In this document: positions 1 to 11,591 of the stretch, in pieces
Layout: the number at the start of each line of letters is the position of its first letter
Numbering within the stretch: the first letter of the stretch is position 1
Source of the DNA: Silene conica
Lineage: Eukaryota > Streptophyta > Magnoliopsida > Caryophyllales > Caryophyllaceae
NCBI GenBank assembly: GCA_029255685.2
Contig: CM055319.2
Location: 33,567,068 to 33,631,067, forward strand
Direction: 5' to 3'
Length of the DNA stretch: 64,000 nucleotides
Translations under genes and position numbers: made by a program
The notes under the pieces: generated by a model
Seen by the model: the letters and a program-made list of their open reading frames with translations, nothing else
The model's database searches: none
Told to the model about the DNA's origin: nothing

Positions 1-926
1 AAAATTCAAGAAAAATTCAGGTGCACACTGTTTAAGATCTGAAAAAAAAAAAAAAAAAATTATGACTCCTCCAACACTCAATTTTAACTTTAACCTTTAA
101 AATTAAAATTTTAAAAATCAGAAACTTTTGGCACTCAATAAAAATATGTTGATGATCATATGTAATATGACTAATATGGGTGAATTTTTCGGACCATATA
201 AGCAACTTTTACTATTTTTTAATAATTCGTGTCATATATTACACGATTTTACCGACTAAAATCATTTCTCATGCAATATTCGACATTAAAAGCTCAAAAT
301 TCACATGCATGCTAGAAATAATATATGTGACACTATATTAAATTTTTATGGTCAAATTCGAACTTAAACTATTTAAGCTAAATTATGTCACTAATATTAC
401 GATTTTTACGATAAAAATCAATATTCATGCAATATTTTCGAAAAATTTCTGAAAAATTTATCATATACTTCATATATAGTATGTGACATCTACAAAAAAT
501 TTTTATAGTTAAATTCATAATATAACTATTTATCCCATATTTAACTCATTTTATGACTATTTAACCATTAAAAATCATAAACCATGCATAAAACCTTCAA
601 TAATTTCGAAAATCATATATTAATAATATGTTAAATGCATGTGAGAACATATTTAAAATTCATGGCCAGAAAAATTATTTAGCTATTTTTCCCATAATAA
701 AACATTTTTAACCGATTTAGAGCATGAATTAACCATTTTAATTACAATATTGAACAATATTATTCCATAAATCATCAAAATGACTTAAAACGATTTTAAG
801 ACCAGAAAGTATACATGCAATTTGATTTTCGTGCATATCCTATATGTACTACTCATTTTCGTTTTTAATTAAAATCGTATTTTCTCGCAAAAACGTAAAA
901 ATCGAGTTGCATGCAAGCAACCTAGT
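1..926 (-). other. Leader of family A Copia-type element (partial)
   Basis: AT-rich sequence with no usable ORF. It lies on the internal side of a minus-strand primer-binding site, so it is the untranslated leader of an element continuing beyond the left edge. It contains degenerate repeats of roughly 120-130 bp with recurring words such as ATCATGCA, AATTTCGAAA and TATGTGAC followed by TTTTTATGG. The same kind of repeat is seen in the family B leader (43800-45180), which suggests related families. No splice site or start codon can be supported. Confidence 0.7.
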
Positions 927-938
927 GCTCTGATACCA
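927..938 (-). other. Primer-binding site of family A element
   Basis: The minus strand reads TGGTATCAGAGC, complementary to the 3' end of plant initiator tRNA-Met. It is two bases from the LTR boundary at 941, the same spacing as in the other Copia elements here. It fixes the element's orientation as minus. Confidence 0.92.
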
Positions 939-940
939 CT

Positions 941-2191
941 TGATGGAAAAACGATAGTCATACTAACACAATCCTAATAATGAAGTCTTACTAATTGTTT
1001 ACATTTTAATTAATCTCATATTAATTTATACTCAAGATCTTGTACATGCAATGATATATGCGGAATAATAACGGAAAGGGCCTTACAAACGATCCAAGTA
1101 AGTGCTAGGACGATCCTCCACGGAGCAACCAAAATAGCTTGCCTCCTTTACGTTGCACCCAAGACCTACCCTTAAACACCGAAACACGAACACGAGCTAG
1201 GTGACGGAATCGGTTAAAAAACCGTTTACTAATAATATTATTATTAGTATATTAAGAGAATATTATCTAAATAATATTTATGAGGTTTTATGATATTTAG
1301 TTTCTCACTCTAAAAACTAACGCATAGATTAGTTTCTAGTATGTGATATAATCACATATATATAGAGTAAGATAATAGTTTGGTTGGGGTGGGTGTTTGT
1401 GTCGTGTAAATGGTGCATGTGGAAGGGATTTTAATTCCTTCTCATGCACTCAAGCACAAGATAAAGTCATATCATAATATGACATAATCATTACAATTAT
1501 AAGATAAAATATCATATAATTTTATCATATATTGTCAACTTACACGACACACTAAGACGTAATATGGACATTCATATTACGATTTATAATTCGTACAATT
1601 TAACTAATTACGTAATATCTTATGCGACATAATAATTGTATTAATTTAAAATATAAATTTATCACATAAATAATATTTCTAGATTAATTAAATCACATTT
1701 AACAAATTAATCAGTAATTCGAAATTACTGCCCCAACGTATGGTTATCGTAATAATCGTCAATACGATATATTAACAACGTTTGTTATAACCATGAACCA
1801 TTCATATTCTAATTTCGATATTTCTAAAATATCAATTAATATTTGACAATCGACACATTTCAATTTCAAATATAAATCTTACTTTTAAGATTCAACCTCT
1901 GATTTCTCGATATACGGTTTTAAGAATATCGATCAATTCGTATCATATACAATTGATCAATATATTAATTAAGGGGTCTGTCCTATAGGTGTGACCTAAA
2001 GGGATCAACTGACTACCACCGTCATACGACAGTAATGTTAAACTCTAGTCAGCCAATCATTACCGATTAATGTTGGTCAGTTGACTAAATCAATATTGGA
2101 TCGTCCCTTGCATATTCATTTCATAAGATTTATGACAATGATTTTTATCACTGTCGTGATCGCACTATTGTTGAGGACACATTTCCCAACA
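941..2191 (-). mobile_element. Family A Copia-type 5' LTR
   Basis: A 1251-bp LTR starting TG and ending CA, lying directly upstream of the minus-strand PBS, so it is the 5' LTR of a minus-strand element. It matches, in reverse complement, the solo LTR at 61731-62989. A block around 1975-2095 (minus strand) is also conserved in the LTRs of Angela and family B. Its right edge abuts Gypsy-1 LTR sequence, so family A inserted into that LTR. The TSD cannot be checked because the other end is off the window. Confidence 0.88.
1355..1367 (-). promoter_or_regulatory. Candidate TATA box, family A LTR
   Basis: The minus strand reads CTCTATATATATG. The same motif sits at the equivalent place in the solo LTR (about 62541-62552). 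It probably marks the U3/R transition of this LTR. The call rests on motif and position only. Confidence 0.5.
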
Positions 2192-4403
2192 GGGTTTGAG
2201 GGATTAGTTATTATATCGAGTGCTAATACACGTTCGGGCCTCGATTAGCGTGCAGCACCAAGCAGCCCACATACACATATCGGCACAAACTAAGAAAAAC
2301 ACAAACAACACAAACACCTAATCTCTGCCTGCCGTCTTATATAAGTCCTCTACACCTCACCCCTGACCTAATCGACACTCTGACAACCTCACAAACACTC
2401 AGCCGTCACATCACAGAACACGAGAAAAGGGTTTACACGGTGGGCTGTGGGTGCTAAGACTGCTCGAATCTCCATATAAGTAGGTATGTTCACAACAATT
2501 CTCGTTTTTCCCTTGTTTTCCTTTCGTTTTAATGCAGTAATCCCGATGCTATACCATGTTATAAGTTCTGATTTCGTATAATAGCAATCTAGGGCGTGTA
2601 GTAGTCATTTCTAGACCTTAATAAAGTCGTTCCTGAATGCCTAGTACCAGCGTCGTAGGGTATTTCATCACCATGGCAGTCAGTTCTTCTTTTCGTTTCA
2701 GAACAGAATTTTAACGCTTGACCTTGTGTTTGATTTCGATGGAATTTCTGTTAATATTTGTTCTGGGTGATAAGGGTATTAGTTTGACGGTAATCAGGTA
2801 GTTTGATTGGTGGTTGTTGCGGTGGTTTAGGGTTGTTGTGTTACTGTTATAGTAGGTTGTTTTAGGGTAGTCTGTGATGGCGTAAAATAGAGGTGTTTAT
2901 GGGTCTGGGTTTAGTCAGCGACTACTGGTGGTAGGCGAGGTGTCTGCGACCGTTACCTTCACACCTGGAACCACCACGACTCAGAGGCGAGTCTGGTGGT
3001 GTCGTGGGTGAAGGTAGTGGTTGAGTTTGGTGTCGAGGTTGGGTTTCGTCATGGTGGTCAGGCACGGGTTGCGGTCTGATGGGGTTTGCGTGTCACGGTC
3101 AGAAAGTTGCAGGGGTTGCTGGGTTGTGTATTTCGTACAACCTACAAGTACTTATAATAAGTTTTACTTATATTATTAGTATAGGTATAATTTATAAGTG
3201 TATTATTGTTAATATTACTAGCTATAATATTATTTGGTTGTATTACTATTAGTATTTAATGACTATATTATATGATGGTAATATTTAGGTGGTAATTATC
3301 TTTAGGTAAAGTATTATTGTTATTATTATATATGCCATTGTTGTTGTTTTAGGTTAATGGTAATTGGTTATGTGAATTTATAACATAATTAGTGAGCATA
3401 TAAATGTAATAAGTTGTTTTGGTTAATGATAATTTATATGTATAAGTAGTTAATGGTGGATGGGTAAGTATAATGATATGTTGAATAATATGTATGCGTT
3501 TAATATGTGTTATGAGCAAACTAATTATGATTATGATCAAGTAATGTTAGTAGTAATTGAGGCATGAATAGAATTTAATATGAGTAATATTTATAGGAAC
3601 GGAATTTGTAGAGGAACCTTACTAGACGGTGATTACTAATTACGGATCTGCTACTTCAGGTAGGTTACACTGGTACAATATTCTTGGATGAGTTATGAAT
3701 GTATGTGATATTGTATGTATGGATGCAAGCATGATTATACGAGCATGATATCTTATGGTTGACTATTTAATATTGCATTCATGAGCATGCATATGCATTG
3801 TTTACTGAGAAAGATGTGAATCAGATGTTGTTCTGATATAAAGCCCAGGGTGGTTCTGCAGACCAGGCCTGGTGTCTTATTAGCTATTGAGCTGGTGTTC
3901 GGCGACAGCCGATTATAGTCTGCTGGAAGGTTTGGTATGGCTGAGTGTTACGGGTTTGAGAATGAGATTGAGATTGAGCTCGAGCACGTCATACGCATTT
4001 GCATATCATTATCTGTTGCATTACTTATTATTGTGTATCCTACTCAACCGCGAGGTTGATAGTGTATTCGTGTTCACCAACGATGATCCGGAATGGGGAG
4101 TAGATTTTTCAGGGCAAAGACAGATGGACTAGGATCTGGGCATGGAGTGAGAGACTTGGATCAGAATTACTTAGCTATAGATCACCTAGTTTCACTTGTA
4201 ATAGTTCTTATGTTACTTTTCAGTTGTTTGGAGTTTTGGTTTGGATTACACATGTAAGAGCTTTTCCAACTTTTGTTTAATAACTTAAAGTACTGTTTAT
4301 CTTTCACTATGATTATCTACTACCCTGGTCTATCCAGGATGGTAACAATCTTATTTACCCTGGAAGTCCTAGTTCAGACTCCTAGGTAAATGGGGGTGTT
4401 ACA
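2192..4403 (+). mobile_element. Gypsy-1 5' LTR (left end missing)
   Basis: This LTR ends GGGGGTGTTACA at 4403 and is followed after three bases by a PBS, which shows it is a plus-strand 5' LTR. Its start is off the window because family A inserted at 2191/2192. The 3' part resembles the Gypsy-2 LTR: both have a stretch ending in TTCAGGTAGG, then a 'CTACTC...CCTCG/CGAGGTTGA' segment, then a final block with 'AGTCCTAG' and 'AAATGGGGGTGTTAC'. The ORF-like stretch at 3887-4132 is LTR sequence, not a gene. Confidence 0.82.
2335..2345 (+). promoter_or_regulatory. Candidate TATA box, Gypsy-1 LTR
   Basis: The motif CTTATATAAG lies at a position equivalent to CATATAAG in the Gypsy-2 LTRs, each just upstream of a C-rich leader with poly-CT and 'AACCCT'-like words. 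It is a likely core promoter of the LTR. Confidence 0.5.
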
Positions 4404-4406
4404 AAG

Positions 4407-4418
4407 TGGTATCAGAGC
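4407..4418 (+). other. Primer-binding site of Gypsy-1
   Basis: TGGTATCAGAGC, three bases after the LTR end. It matches the initiator tRNA-Met 3' end. The next 150 bases (4419-4568) are leader with no convincing ORF. Confidence 0.9.
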
Positions 4419-4568
4419 GAATGATCCTCAGGCCTAAACCAAATGAACAATAATGCACATAGGAAGAGTCTAAGTAAAATGAACCCCAGGCTAGTAACTG
4501 TTAGGATCCCCATAGGAGTTGGGATGAGTTAGGGCCCCCCTCAAACCAAATCACTGGCCCTTTCAGTC

Positions 4569-5258
<690 letters not shown>

Positions 5259-5265
5259 TATATAC

Positions 5266-5335
<70 letters not shown>

Positions 5336-5380
5336 ATACATATACATATATATATACATATACATATATATATACATATA
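5259..5380. repeat. TA/TACA microsatellite
   Basis: An imperfect alternating purine-pyrimidine tract made of TATATA with periodic ACATA interruptions (about every 10-20 bp). It links MITE copies 1 and 2 and contributes only spurious ORFs on both strands. Confidence 0.9.
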
Positions 5381-5940
5381 GGGTCGGGATCCGGTGAAAA
5401 CCACCCTTATAATGAGAACCATGAGAACCCTCACTAAATCTCCACCGTATCTCACTTCGAATGTTTTGTTGGATCATTTACCATTAGTTTAACTTATTTA
5501 AATCCACACTTTAGTATCAATAAACAAAAAAAATTGATTTAATTAACAAAATATATACTTAGTGTACGAAAATACAATTAGGCATACTAAAACGGCTCTA
5601 AATGCACGAAAACAACCACTACGTGCATGAAATTTTTTACATGCATGAAAATGATTACTAGATGCATGAAATAAGAGGTCGTACGTGCATTAAAATGAGT
5701 TCTAGGTGCATGAAAAATGATATATGCATAAAAATCGGTAGTAGGTGCATGAAAATTAATAAAACGTATCTCACCTTGATTTCCGTCACTAGTATATATT
5801 TTCTAGACCAAGAAATATGTTCTCTAGCCTTAAAATTCCATGCCGAATCCAAATATGTTATTAATTTTTTTTTTTAAAGTCCGTAAGGTGGAGTTCTCAT
5901 TGTTCTCATTATATTGGTGGTTCTCATAGGATCCCAATTC
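5381..5940. mobile_element. Foldback MITE, copy 2 (longer centre)
   Basis: A 560-bp relative of copy 1 with the same termini (GGGTCGGGATCCGGTGA at left, ATAGGATCCCAATTC at right) and the same right arm. The left arm diverges and the centre is expanded to include several GTGCATGAAA-like repeats (5590-5755). It is flanked by TA tracts. The asymmetric arms suggest an older or recombinant member of the family. Confidence 0.7.
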
Positions 5941-5974
<34 letters not shown>

Positions 5975-5980
5975 CATATA
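5941..5980. repeat. (TA)n microsatellite
   Basis: A short TA tract separating MITE copies 2 and 3. It is consistent with repeated insertion of this MITE family into TA-rich target sites. Confidence 0.9.
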
Positions 5981-6338
5981 TAGGGTTGGGATCCGGTGAG
6001 AACCACCTTACAATGAGAACCGGTGAGAACTCTTCCTTACGGAGCTTTTTTTAAAAAATTAATGACATAATTGGATTCGGCATGGAATTTTATGGCCAGA
6101 GAACATATTTCTTGGTGTAGAAAATAAATACTAGTGGCGGAAAAATGATAGATACGAAAAAATAGATAGTAGGTGTATGCAAATAAATAAAACGTATCTC
6201 ACCTTGATTTCCGTCACTAGTATTTATTTTCTAGACCAAAAAATATGTTCTCTAGCTATAAAATGTCATGCCGAATCCAATTATGTCATTAAGTTTTTTA
6301 AAAAAAGTCCGTAAGGTAGAGTTCTCACAAGGTTCTCA
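5981..6338. mobile_element. Foldback MITE, copy 3 (right end truncated)
   Basis: Nearly identical to copy 1 over both arms and centre. The right arm stops about 35 bp early, where it is replaced by TRIM sequence. The junction falls at TCGTAA, which is similar in both elements, so the truncation may have used microhomology. Confidence 0.72.
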
Positions 6339-6522
6339 TCGTAACACACCCCCAATAAGATGGGAGGTATGCCTTTGGGTCCATTATTTGTCCTCACTTA
6401 AGCCCAAAAGCACAAGGCCTTGTTACTAAGTGGTGGGTGGAAGCTATTATAAACATATCATCACAAGTCTCACATTCTACCGATGTGGGACAACTTTTAT
6501 CTCATACTCTTGGGGTGTTACA
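6339..6522 (-). mobile_element. TRIM LTR fragment
   Basis: 184 bp matching the TRIM LTRs at 54118-54320 and 54468-54670, including GATGTGGGACAA and the terminal GGGGTGTTACA. It lacks about the first 20 bp of the LTR. It separates the MITE cluster from the Gypsy-1 gag and supplies the first codons of the downstream open frame. It is noncoding. Confidence 0.82.
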
Positions 6523-8013
6523 TACTGGCTATGAATGCTGCTCTATTAGCCAGGATAGGAAGCAATGCTCAATCTGATGTAGTTAAGATAAGTAACAACA
6601 TTTCTAGGCATAATCCAACCAAATATGATGGAGAGGGGGCACCAAGTCTGCTGGCTGAGTGGTGCCGGGAATTCGAGAGCATCTTCGAACTGTTGACTGT
6701 TCCAGAGGCGATGAAGGTAGACCAGGCTGTGTTCTACCTAAAGGGTACAACTAGGCTGTGGTGGAATAACAACAAAGAGGAGATCAAGGCTGCTGCGGAA
6801 GAGATTGGGTCAGAATTTGTGAGCTGGGAAGGGTCCAAGGGGATTTTATCCTCTAAGTTCGTGCCAGAACATGTAAAGGGCAAGTTGAGAGCTGAGTTTG
6901 ATTCCTTCAAAATGGCTGAGGGAATGACCGTGGAAGCATATCACAGTAAGTTCGTGCAACTGGAGAAGAACGTAGCTGATTTGCGATATACATCGGAGAT
7001 GCTAGCTGCCAGGTTCGAGAAGGGATTCACTACTGACATTAAGAAGAGGTTGCTGGCTGCCAAGCCCACAACTGTTGAAGATGTCTATGAGAGGGCTGGG
7101 CAGGCTGAGAGAATCTATGACATGATCAAAGAGGAAAAGAAGGAAAAGGGTGACAAGAGAAAGGCTGAGTCTGGAGCTGAAGGCTCAGGGAATAAGAAAT
7201 AGAACAACCAATATCGTGCATTCTTCTCTAATAGTGCACTAGGAGGCAGTGCCAATCGAGGTGGAAATCGATCTACATCTGGGGAAAGTAGTGCGGCCAT
7301 TACCTGCTTTAAATGTGGAAAGGCTGGGCATAAGCAAATCAATTGCTGGTCGGGTACGTAGAGTGCTGGGAACATTTATCACAAGGGAAATCAAAGTGGT
7401 GGCTTCAGAACACCAAATGCGAGCTACTCGGGCAACAACAGATCTAGAGGTAACAACTACCAGCGGTATTACAACAACTATAATAACCAGAACCGCTATC
7501 AGGGAAACCAAGGTAGTGGGAATGGTAACTTTCAGAAGAACCTTGTCGAGGCCAGTAATCAAAGTGGAGCTGCATCTGTCAACCAGAGTGCAACCAAGAA
7601 GAGTGAGACCCTATTCATGATGGGTAAGGAGGCTGCTGAACAAGATGCACATGTTGTCACTAGTACATTCCTTGTACATTCCTTTCCTACTTTCGTTTTG
7701 TTTGATTCTGGTGCATCGCATTCTTTCATATATGCGGAGCATGCTAGAGCTATAGAACTTGATGTATACGATATTATAGCTGATTATGTAACTATACCAT
7801 CTGTAGAGTCTATAACAATGTAATGATCCGAGTAGGGGCTGTGAGTTTTGAGTCGAACTTGATAGAGTTTCCTTTGGGGGGATTTGAGGTGATACTAGGA
7901 ATGGATTGGCTGAAAAAGTTTAAGGCCTACATCGATTGTTACCAAGGGAAAATTACTCTGAGAGGACCTAAGGGGGTGACAGTGTCCTACAAGGGATAAT
8001 CTGTGAAGCCTAA
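6523..8013 (+). pseudogene. Gypsy-1 gag-protease, broken
   Basis: A Tekay/Del-like Gypsy gag and the start of pol. The gag core (retrotransposon gag family) covers 6534-7199. The apparent N-terminus starting at 6483 is TRIM-derived, so the true gag start is lost. In the same frame follow a TAG stop (7200-7202), a CCHC zinc knuckle (7304-7346, C-x2-C-x4-H-x4-C), another TAG (7359-7361), a Gly/Asn-rich linker and an aspartic protease with the DSGAS motif near 7708. The frame ends at TAA 7821-7823. Protease homology continues in another frame ([10 protein letters not shown] near 7885) to a TAA at 7997. RT, RNase H and integrase are missing; a foreign LTR begins at 8014. It is clearly non-functional. 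Confidence 0.85.
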
Positions 8014-8736
8014 TGTAACACCTCGTATTTTATAATAATATTTTATTATAAAAGTATTTTATTTAAATAATTATTTCGAAGTTTATTAATGGATTTCGGA
8101 ATTACCTATATTTATAACCTTCGTCCTATATTTTAATTTATTATTTCTCGTTTTGATCTACTTTTGGATGGGTTAAAACGTCCGTGCAATAATTAATTAT
8201 TTTAATTTAATATTTACTTTTCTATTTCAAGTTCTCCTTGCGCATTAGAATGGCTCAATCAGATTTGTAATCAGATAATCCATTGCATGAGCTAATGGAC
8301 CAAAAGCTCATTAGTTATTCTCCTTATAAATAGAATTTAACCTAGCAAGCAACTAGGTCAATTCCTTGTTTTGTGCGTGAAGGTGTTGCCGCTCGCTTTT
8401 CGTCAATTTCTCTCTTTTGCTCTCTTTTCTCCCTTGACTTCATTGTTGAATATCTTTTATCCCTCCAAACTCATACATAAATTATATTTTCACAATCCTT
8501 ACTCTTACCTCTACAATATAATCTATTCAAAATATTTTATTGGGAATTATTTTTATGGACCTTTAGACCTACGTTTTGGGTCTCTTGTTTTGTGGGTAAA
8601 GAAGAAGATGTCTTTCCCTTTGGCGTTTTCGAAAGAGTTATTGTTTCGTACAATTTCTATCACAAGTATTTGGGTTTCCGCTTTCGTTAAAGTTCATAAT
8701 TTGGGTTATTGACACGTGTTGGAGACAAGGCTTTGT
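8014..8736 (+). mobile_element. Gypsy-type LTR fragment, start only
   Basis: Begins TGTAACACCTCG, the same terminal word as the Gypsy-2 LTR, but the body is different, so it is not the 3' LTR of Gypsy-1. It contains TTATAAATAG (8324-8333) and then pyrimidine-rich leader-like sequence. It is cut by the Angela array at 8737. The piece at 35032-35145 may be its continuation. The 113-codon ORF at 8371-8712 has no recognisable domain and is treated as LTR sequence. Confidence 0.6.
8323..8333 (+). promoter_or_regulatory. Candidate TATA box, Gypsy-type LTR fragment
   Basis: CTTATAAATAG lies about 310 bp into the LTR, upstream of a CT-rich stretch. It is a typical LTR core promoter layout. Supported by motif only. 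Confidence 0.5.
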
Positions 8737-9034
8737 TGTTCGTATTCTTTATGAAGATTTCCATTAATTGCTAAAAAGGTAACTAGGTGTTTCTCTTTTA
8801 ATTATGTTTATGCCAATTGATGTAATTAATATGATTTAATGATTGTTTGTACGATTAGTACATGTTTGATTATTTATTGTCATGGATTAATTATGTCTCA
8901 TATATTTATGTATGTTTTATTATAGAAATTGTGGATTATAATGTGTTGATAAGTCATTATGGCTGCCGTGTGCGCAACTAGGGTTCGCGAGGGAAACCCT
9001 AGATGGCGGCATGGCTAACGGCCAAGAGTGTTGC

Positions 9035-9537
9035 TCAAGGTTATAGTTGAAGTATGTGTAACCTTGAAAATATGATTCAAGGTTATTGCTGAAACTAGTA
9101 CAATCTTGAGTACGACTCAAAGTTATAGCTAAAGTTAATATAACCTTGGGTTGCGAGCTAAAGTTTTAGCTGAAGTTAATATAACTTTGGGTTGCGAGCT
9201 AAACTTATAGCTTAAGTTCATATAACTTTGGGTTGCGAGTTAAAGTTATAGCTGAAGTTAATATAACTTTGAACTACGAGTTAAAGTTATAGTTGAGACT
9301 AACGTAAACCTGAGGTATGACTCAAGGTTACGGTTAGTGCTAGTATAACTTTAGGTTCATGTCAAGGTTTAGCTAAGGCTACTATAACCTCAAGCCATAT
9401 ATGGAAGTTATAGTTGAGGTTAGTATAACCTCACATCCATTACTTATGTTATAGTTAAGGTAACTATAACTTTGGTTGTTTATACTTGGTTCACATGTTA
9501 AGGTTCCTATAACCTTGGTTTATCATAATTCTTTCAC
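9035..9537. repeat. Twelve-unit hairpin array in Angela LTR1
   Basis: About twelve degenerate units of 40-49 bp. Each has a left half like CAAGGTTATAG or AAAGTTATAGC and a right half like TATAACCTTG or TATAACTTT, so each can fold on itself. Some units use G-C and others A-T at the same stem position. The array lies in the upstream half of the LTR, before the candidate TATA box. The same array is present in LTR2 and LTR3. Confidence 0.8.
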
Positions 9538-9927
9538 ATGTTGAGTTGTGTTAAGTGATTGTATTATATTGTGTTGCATATATCGTTGGATACTTCTGTA
9601 TATTTGACATTAAGACAGTCTGTTATGATGTTCTACTGGTTTGAGTCGTGATGTTATTCACGCATGTTTGTACAGTCAGTTATACTGTGCATTGTTGTTT
9701 GCTAGTTTGAATAGATGACGGTAGTATCAGTTATATACTATCGGAATGAACTAACGTTACCCATTGACGTGGGATTTATTTTGGTCTATGTTCGGGGGTG
9801 GCCAGATTCGTCAGTTATACCGTCTGGGTCCCGAGTGTCGTTCGGTGTACAGTTATTGCATCGAGAGGTCTGGCCAGGTCTTAGGCACATAGGCAGTAGT
9901 GATACGCTATACATAGTATCGTGGGGG

Positions 9928-10040
9928 TAGTGGTTATACGCTCCACACCGATGGAGGCAGTGGTTATACGCTTCGTCAGCTAGAGGCAGTGGTTATATGC
10001 TCTGGCAAGTTAGAGGCAGTGGTTATACGCTCTAACGGGC
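9928..10040. repeat. About 30-bp tandem repeats, Angela LTR1
   Basis: Four copies of AGTGGTTATACGCTC followed by a variable spacer ending GAGGC. They recur at the equivalent positions in LTR2 (about 20662-20774) and LTR3 (about 31419-31531). Function unknown. Confidence 0.8.
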
Positions 10041-11000
10041 GTTCGCTCTATTCGCTATCCTTTGATGATAGCTTTGTGCCTTCAGTTGCGATGGATTGCG
10101 TGTCACCATATCAGCTATGTTTTATTGCTAGCATTGTGCCTTACGTTACTATGAGTCGTGAGTTACTTGAGTTATAAGTGTTCATGGTCTAGTGTTCGCA
10201 TATGGTCTAGGTTTGTTGGTTTCATCTGTCTGGTGTAGAGAATATCATGGTTAGCTAAGTTTGCTTTCATGTCATGTTGTGTTGCATCCTCACATGATCG
10301 TCGTAATATGTCTTCAAATGAAGGTAAGTTTGATTGACTTTCATGAGTGTAGATGATCTCGCATGTTTACTGGTTTTACATTTCAATTGTTATTGATTGT
10401 TGGTTACATTTAATTGTTGTAAACATGACTGGGAGAGCATCTAGTTATTCCCGACTGATTGTCGACCCCCTTCTCAGGTTGTTCATGTTGGGGCTGGTGT
10501 CCTTGACAATTAAGTACAATGACTTATTAAATCTCTTTAAGGATCACAAGGGCATACTTCAGTATTATTATCAGTTGATCCACGTCGTTTATCAATAACG
10601 GTTGGCTTGCTAGATAAGTTTGACGTTATTGTCATACGGATGACGGTGATCAACTGGTCCCTATACGTCACACCTATAGGACACGTTTGAGAGATGTGAA
10701 GGTATGCAAATACAGTCACATTTATGCCGAATACGACTAAACAGTTAGTCAGAGGTATTGACTATTAAATTAGTCAATAAGATGTTGAGATTATTATTTA
10801 ATACGGATTAAATAATTTTAGCTAACACGGATTACATGATTAATTCGTAAATTAAATATAAACGGTTATATTTAATTAAATATTGTATTCGCGTATTAAT
10901 ATAAACAGTTATATTAATTTGGGTAATTATACAATATCGTAATTTTATCAGACCATTATTAATACATCGACTGCATTAATATCTGATAACACGTGTACGA

Positions 11001-11010
11001 TTTATAAATA
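11001..11010 (+). promoter_or_regulatory. Candidate TATA box, Angela LTR1
   Basis: TTTATAAATA about 500 bp before the LTR end, downstream of all the U3 repeats. The same motif is at 21735-21744 and 32492-32501. Proposed from position and motif only. Confidence 0.45.
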
Positions 11011-11500
11011 AAACCCGCGAATAATATTTAGCTAATCGGGTCGAATCACGCAAAGGTATAAGGTAAGAGTGGGAAAAGCCCACTCTCACCTCAACCCGTT
11101 CGGCCGACCCAATCACTACATAAGGAGAGTCCTTCTCCTTTTGTCATGTTACTGCTTCTTTGATTGTTTTACTGATAAAACACATCTCAAGGAAATTAGG
11201 GTTTTGAGAACTGCCTTTTCCCAAAACCCAGATCTCACATCTAAAACCTCACAAAACTCTCCCCATATTGCAAGGCAATTGAAGAGCCTTTCTAGCACAC
11301 GCGGCATCATCTTAAACAAAGTCTTGGGTGCAAGTTATAGGAGGGAATTTACTTTAATTCCTGTTCTTAGGCCTATTCAAGCAAGGACCCAAGGTTGTTT
11401 CTTTTTCATGTTTTTATTAAATTATGACAATAATCTCAATTGTAAAATTCGTTATAATCCTTCACGTTTTAGGGCGAATACATGCTTTATTCCCCACAAG

Positions 11501-11512
11501 TGGTATCAGAGC
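11501..11512 (+). other. Primer-binding site, Angela copy 1
   Basis: TGGTATCAGAGC two bases after LTR1, complementary to initiator tRNA-Met. Confidence 0.93.
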
Positions 11513-11591
11513 CAAGGCCACGAGATTTTACTTTTGTGTTTTTCATAAGTTTTGGTTAAATATTTTGAAAATCGATTTCTGCCGGCGTGTG

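Larger units (their letters stand above)
8737..11498 (+). mobile_element. Angela-like Copia LTR 1
   Basis: A 2762-bp LTR, TGTTCGTATT to TTCCCCACA, followed by a PBS. It is almost identical to LTR2 (19471-22232) and LTR3 (30228-32989), all the same length. It differs from LTR2 at a handful of bases (for example near 8917, 8969, 9751 and 10450). It carries two repeat arrays in U3 (9035-9537 and 9928-10040) and a block near 10618-10690 shared with families A and B. The ORFs inside (such as 11069-11548) recur only because the LTR recurs. Confidence 0.93.

Noticed and set aside
6483-6530. The first codons of the 239-codon ORF as the gag start
   Set aside because: They come from the TRIM LTR; gag homology begins only after it.
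9035-10040. Spaced repeats that could suggest a CRISPR-like array
   Set aside because: The units are degenerate and self-complementary, spacers are not unique, and the array is part of a plant LTR repeated three times.
11501-11512. TGGTATCAGAGC as part of a tRNA gene
   Set aside because: Only the 12-base complement of a tRNA 3' end is present, next to LTR ends; no cloverleaf or A/B boxes. It is a PBS.
11069-11548. 159-codon ORF, repeated at 21803 and 32560
   Set aside because: It lies at the LTR 3' end and recurs only because the LTR recurs. No domain, and it runs into the PBS.
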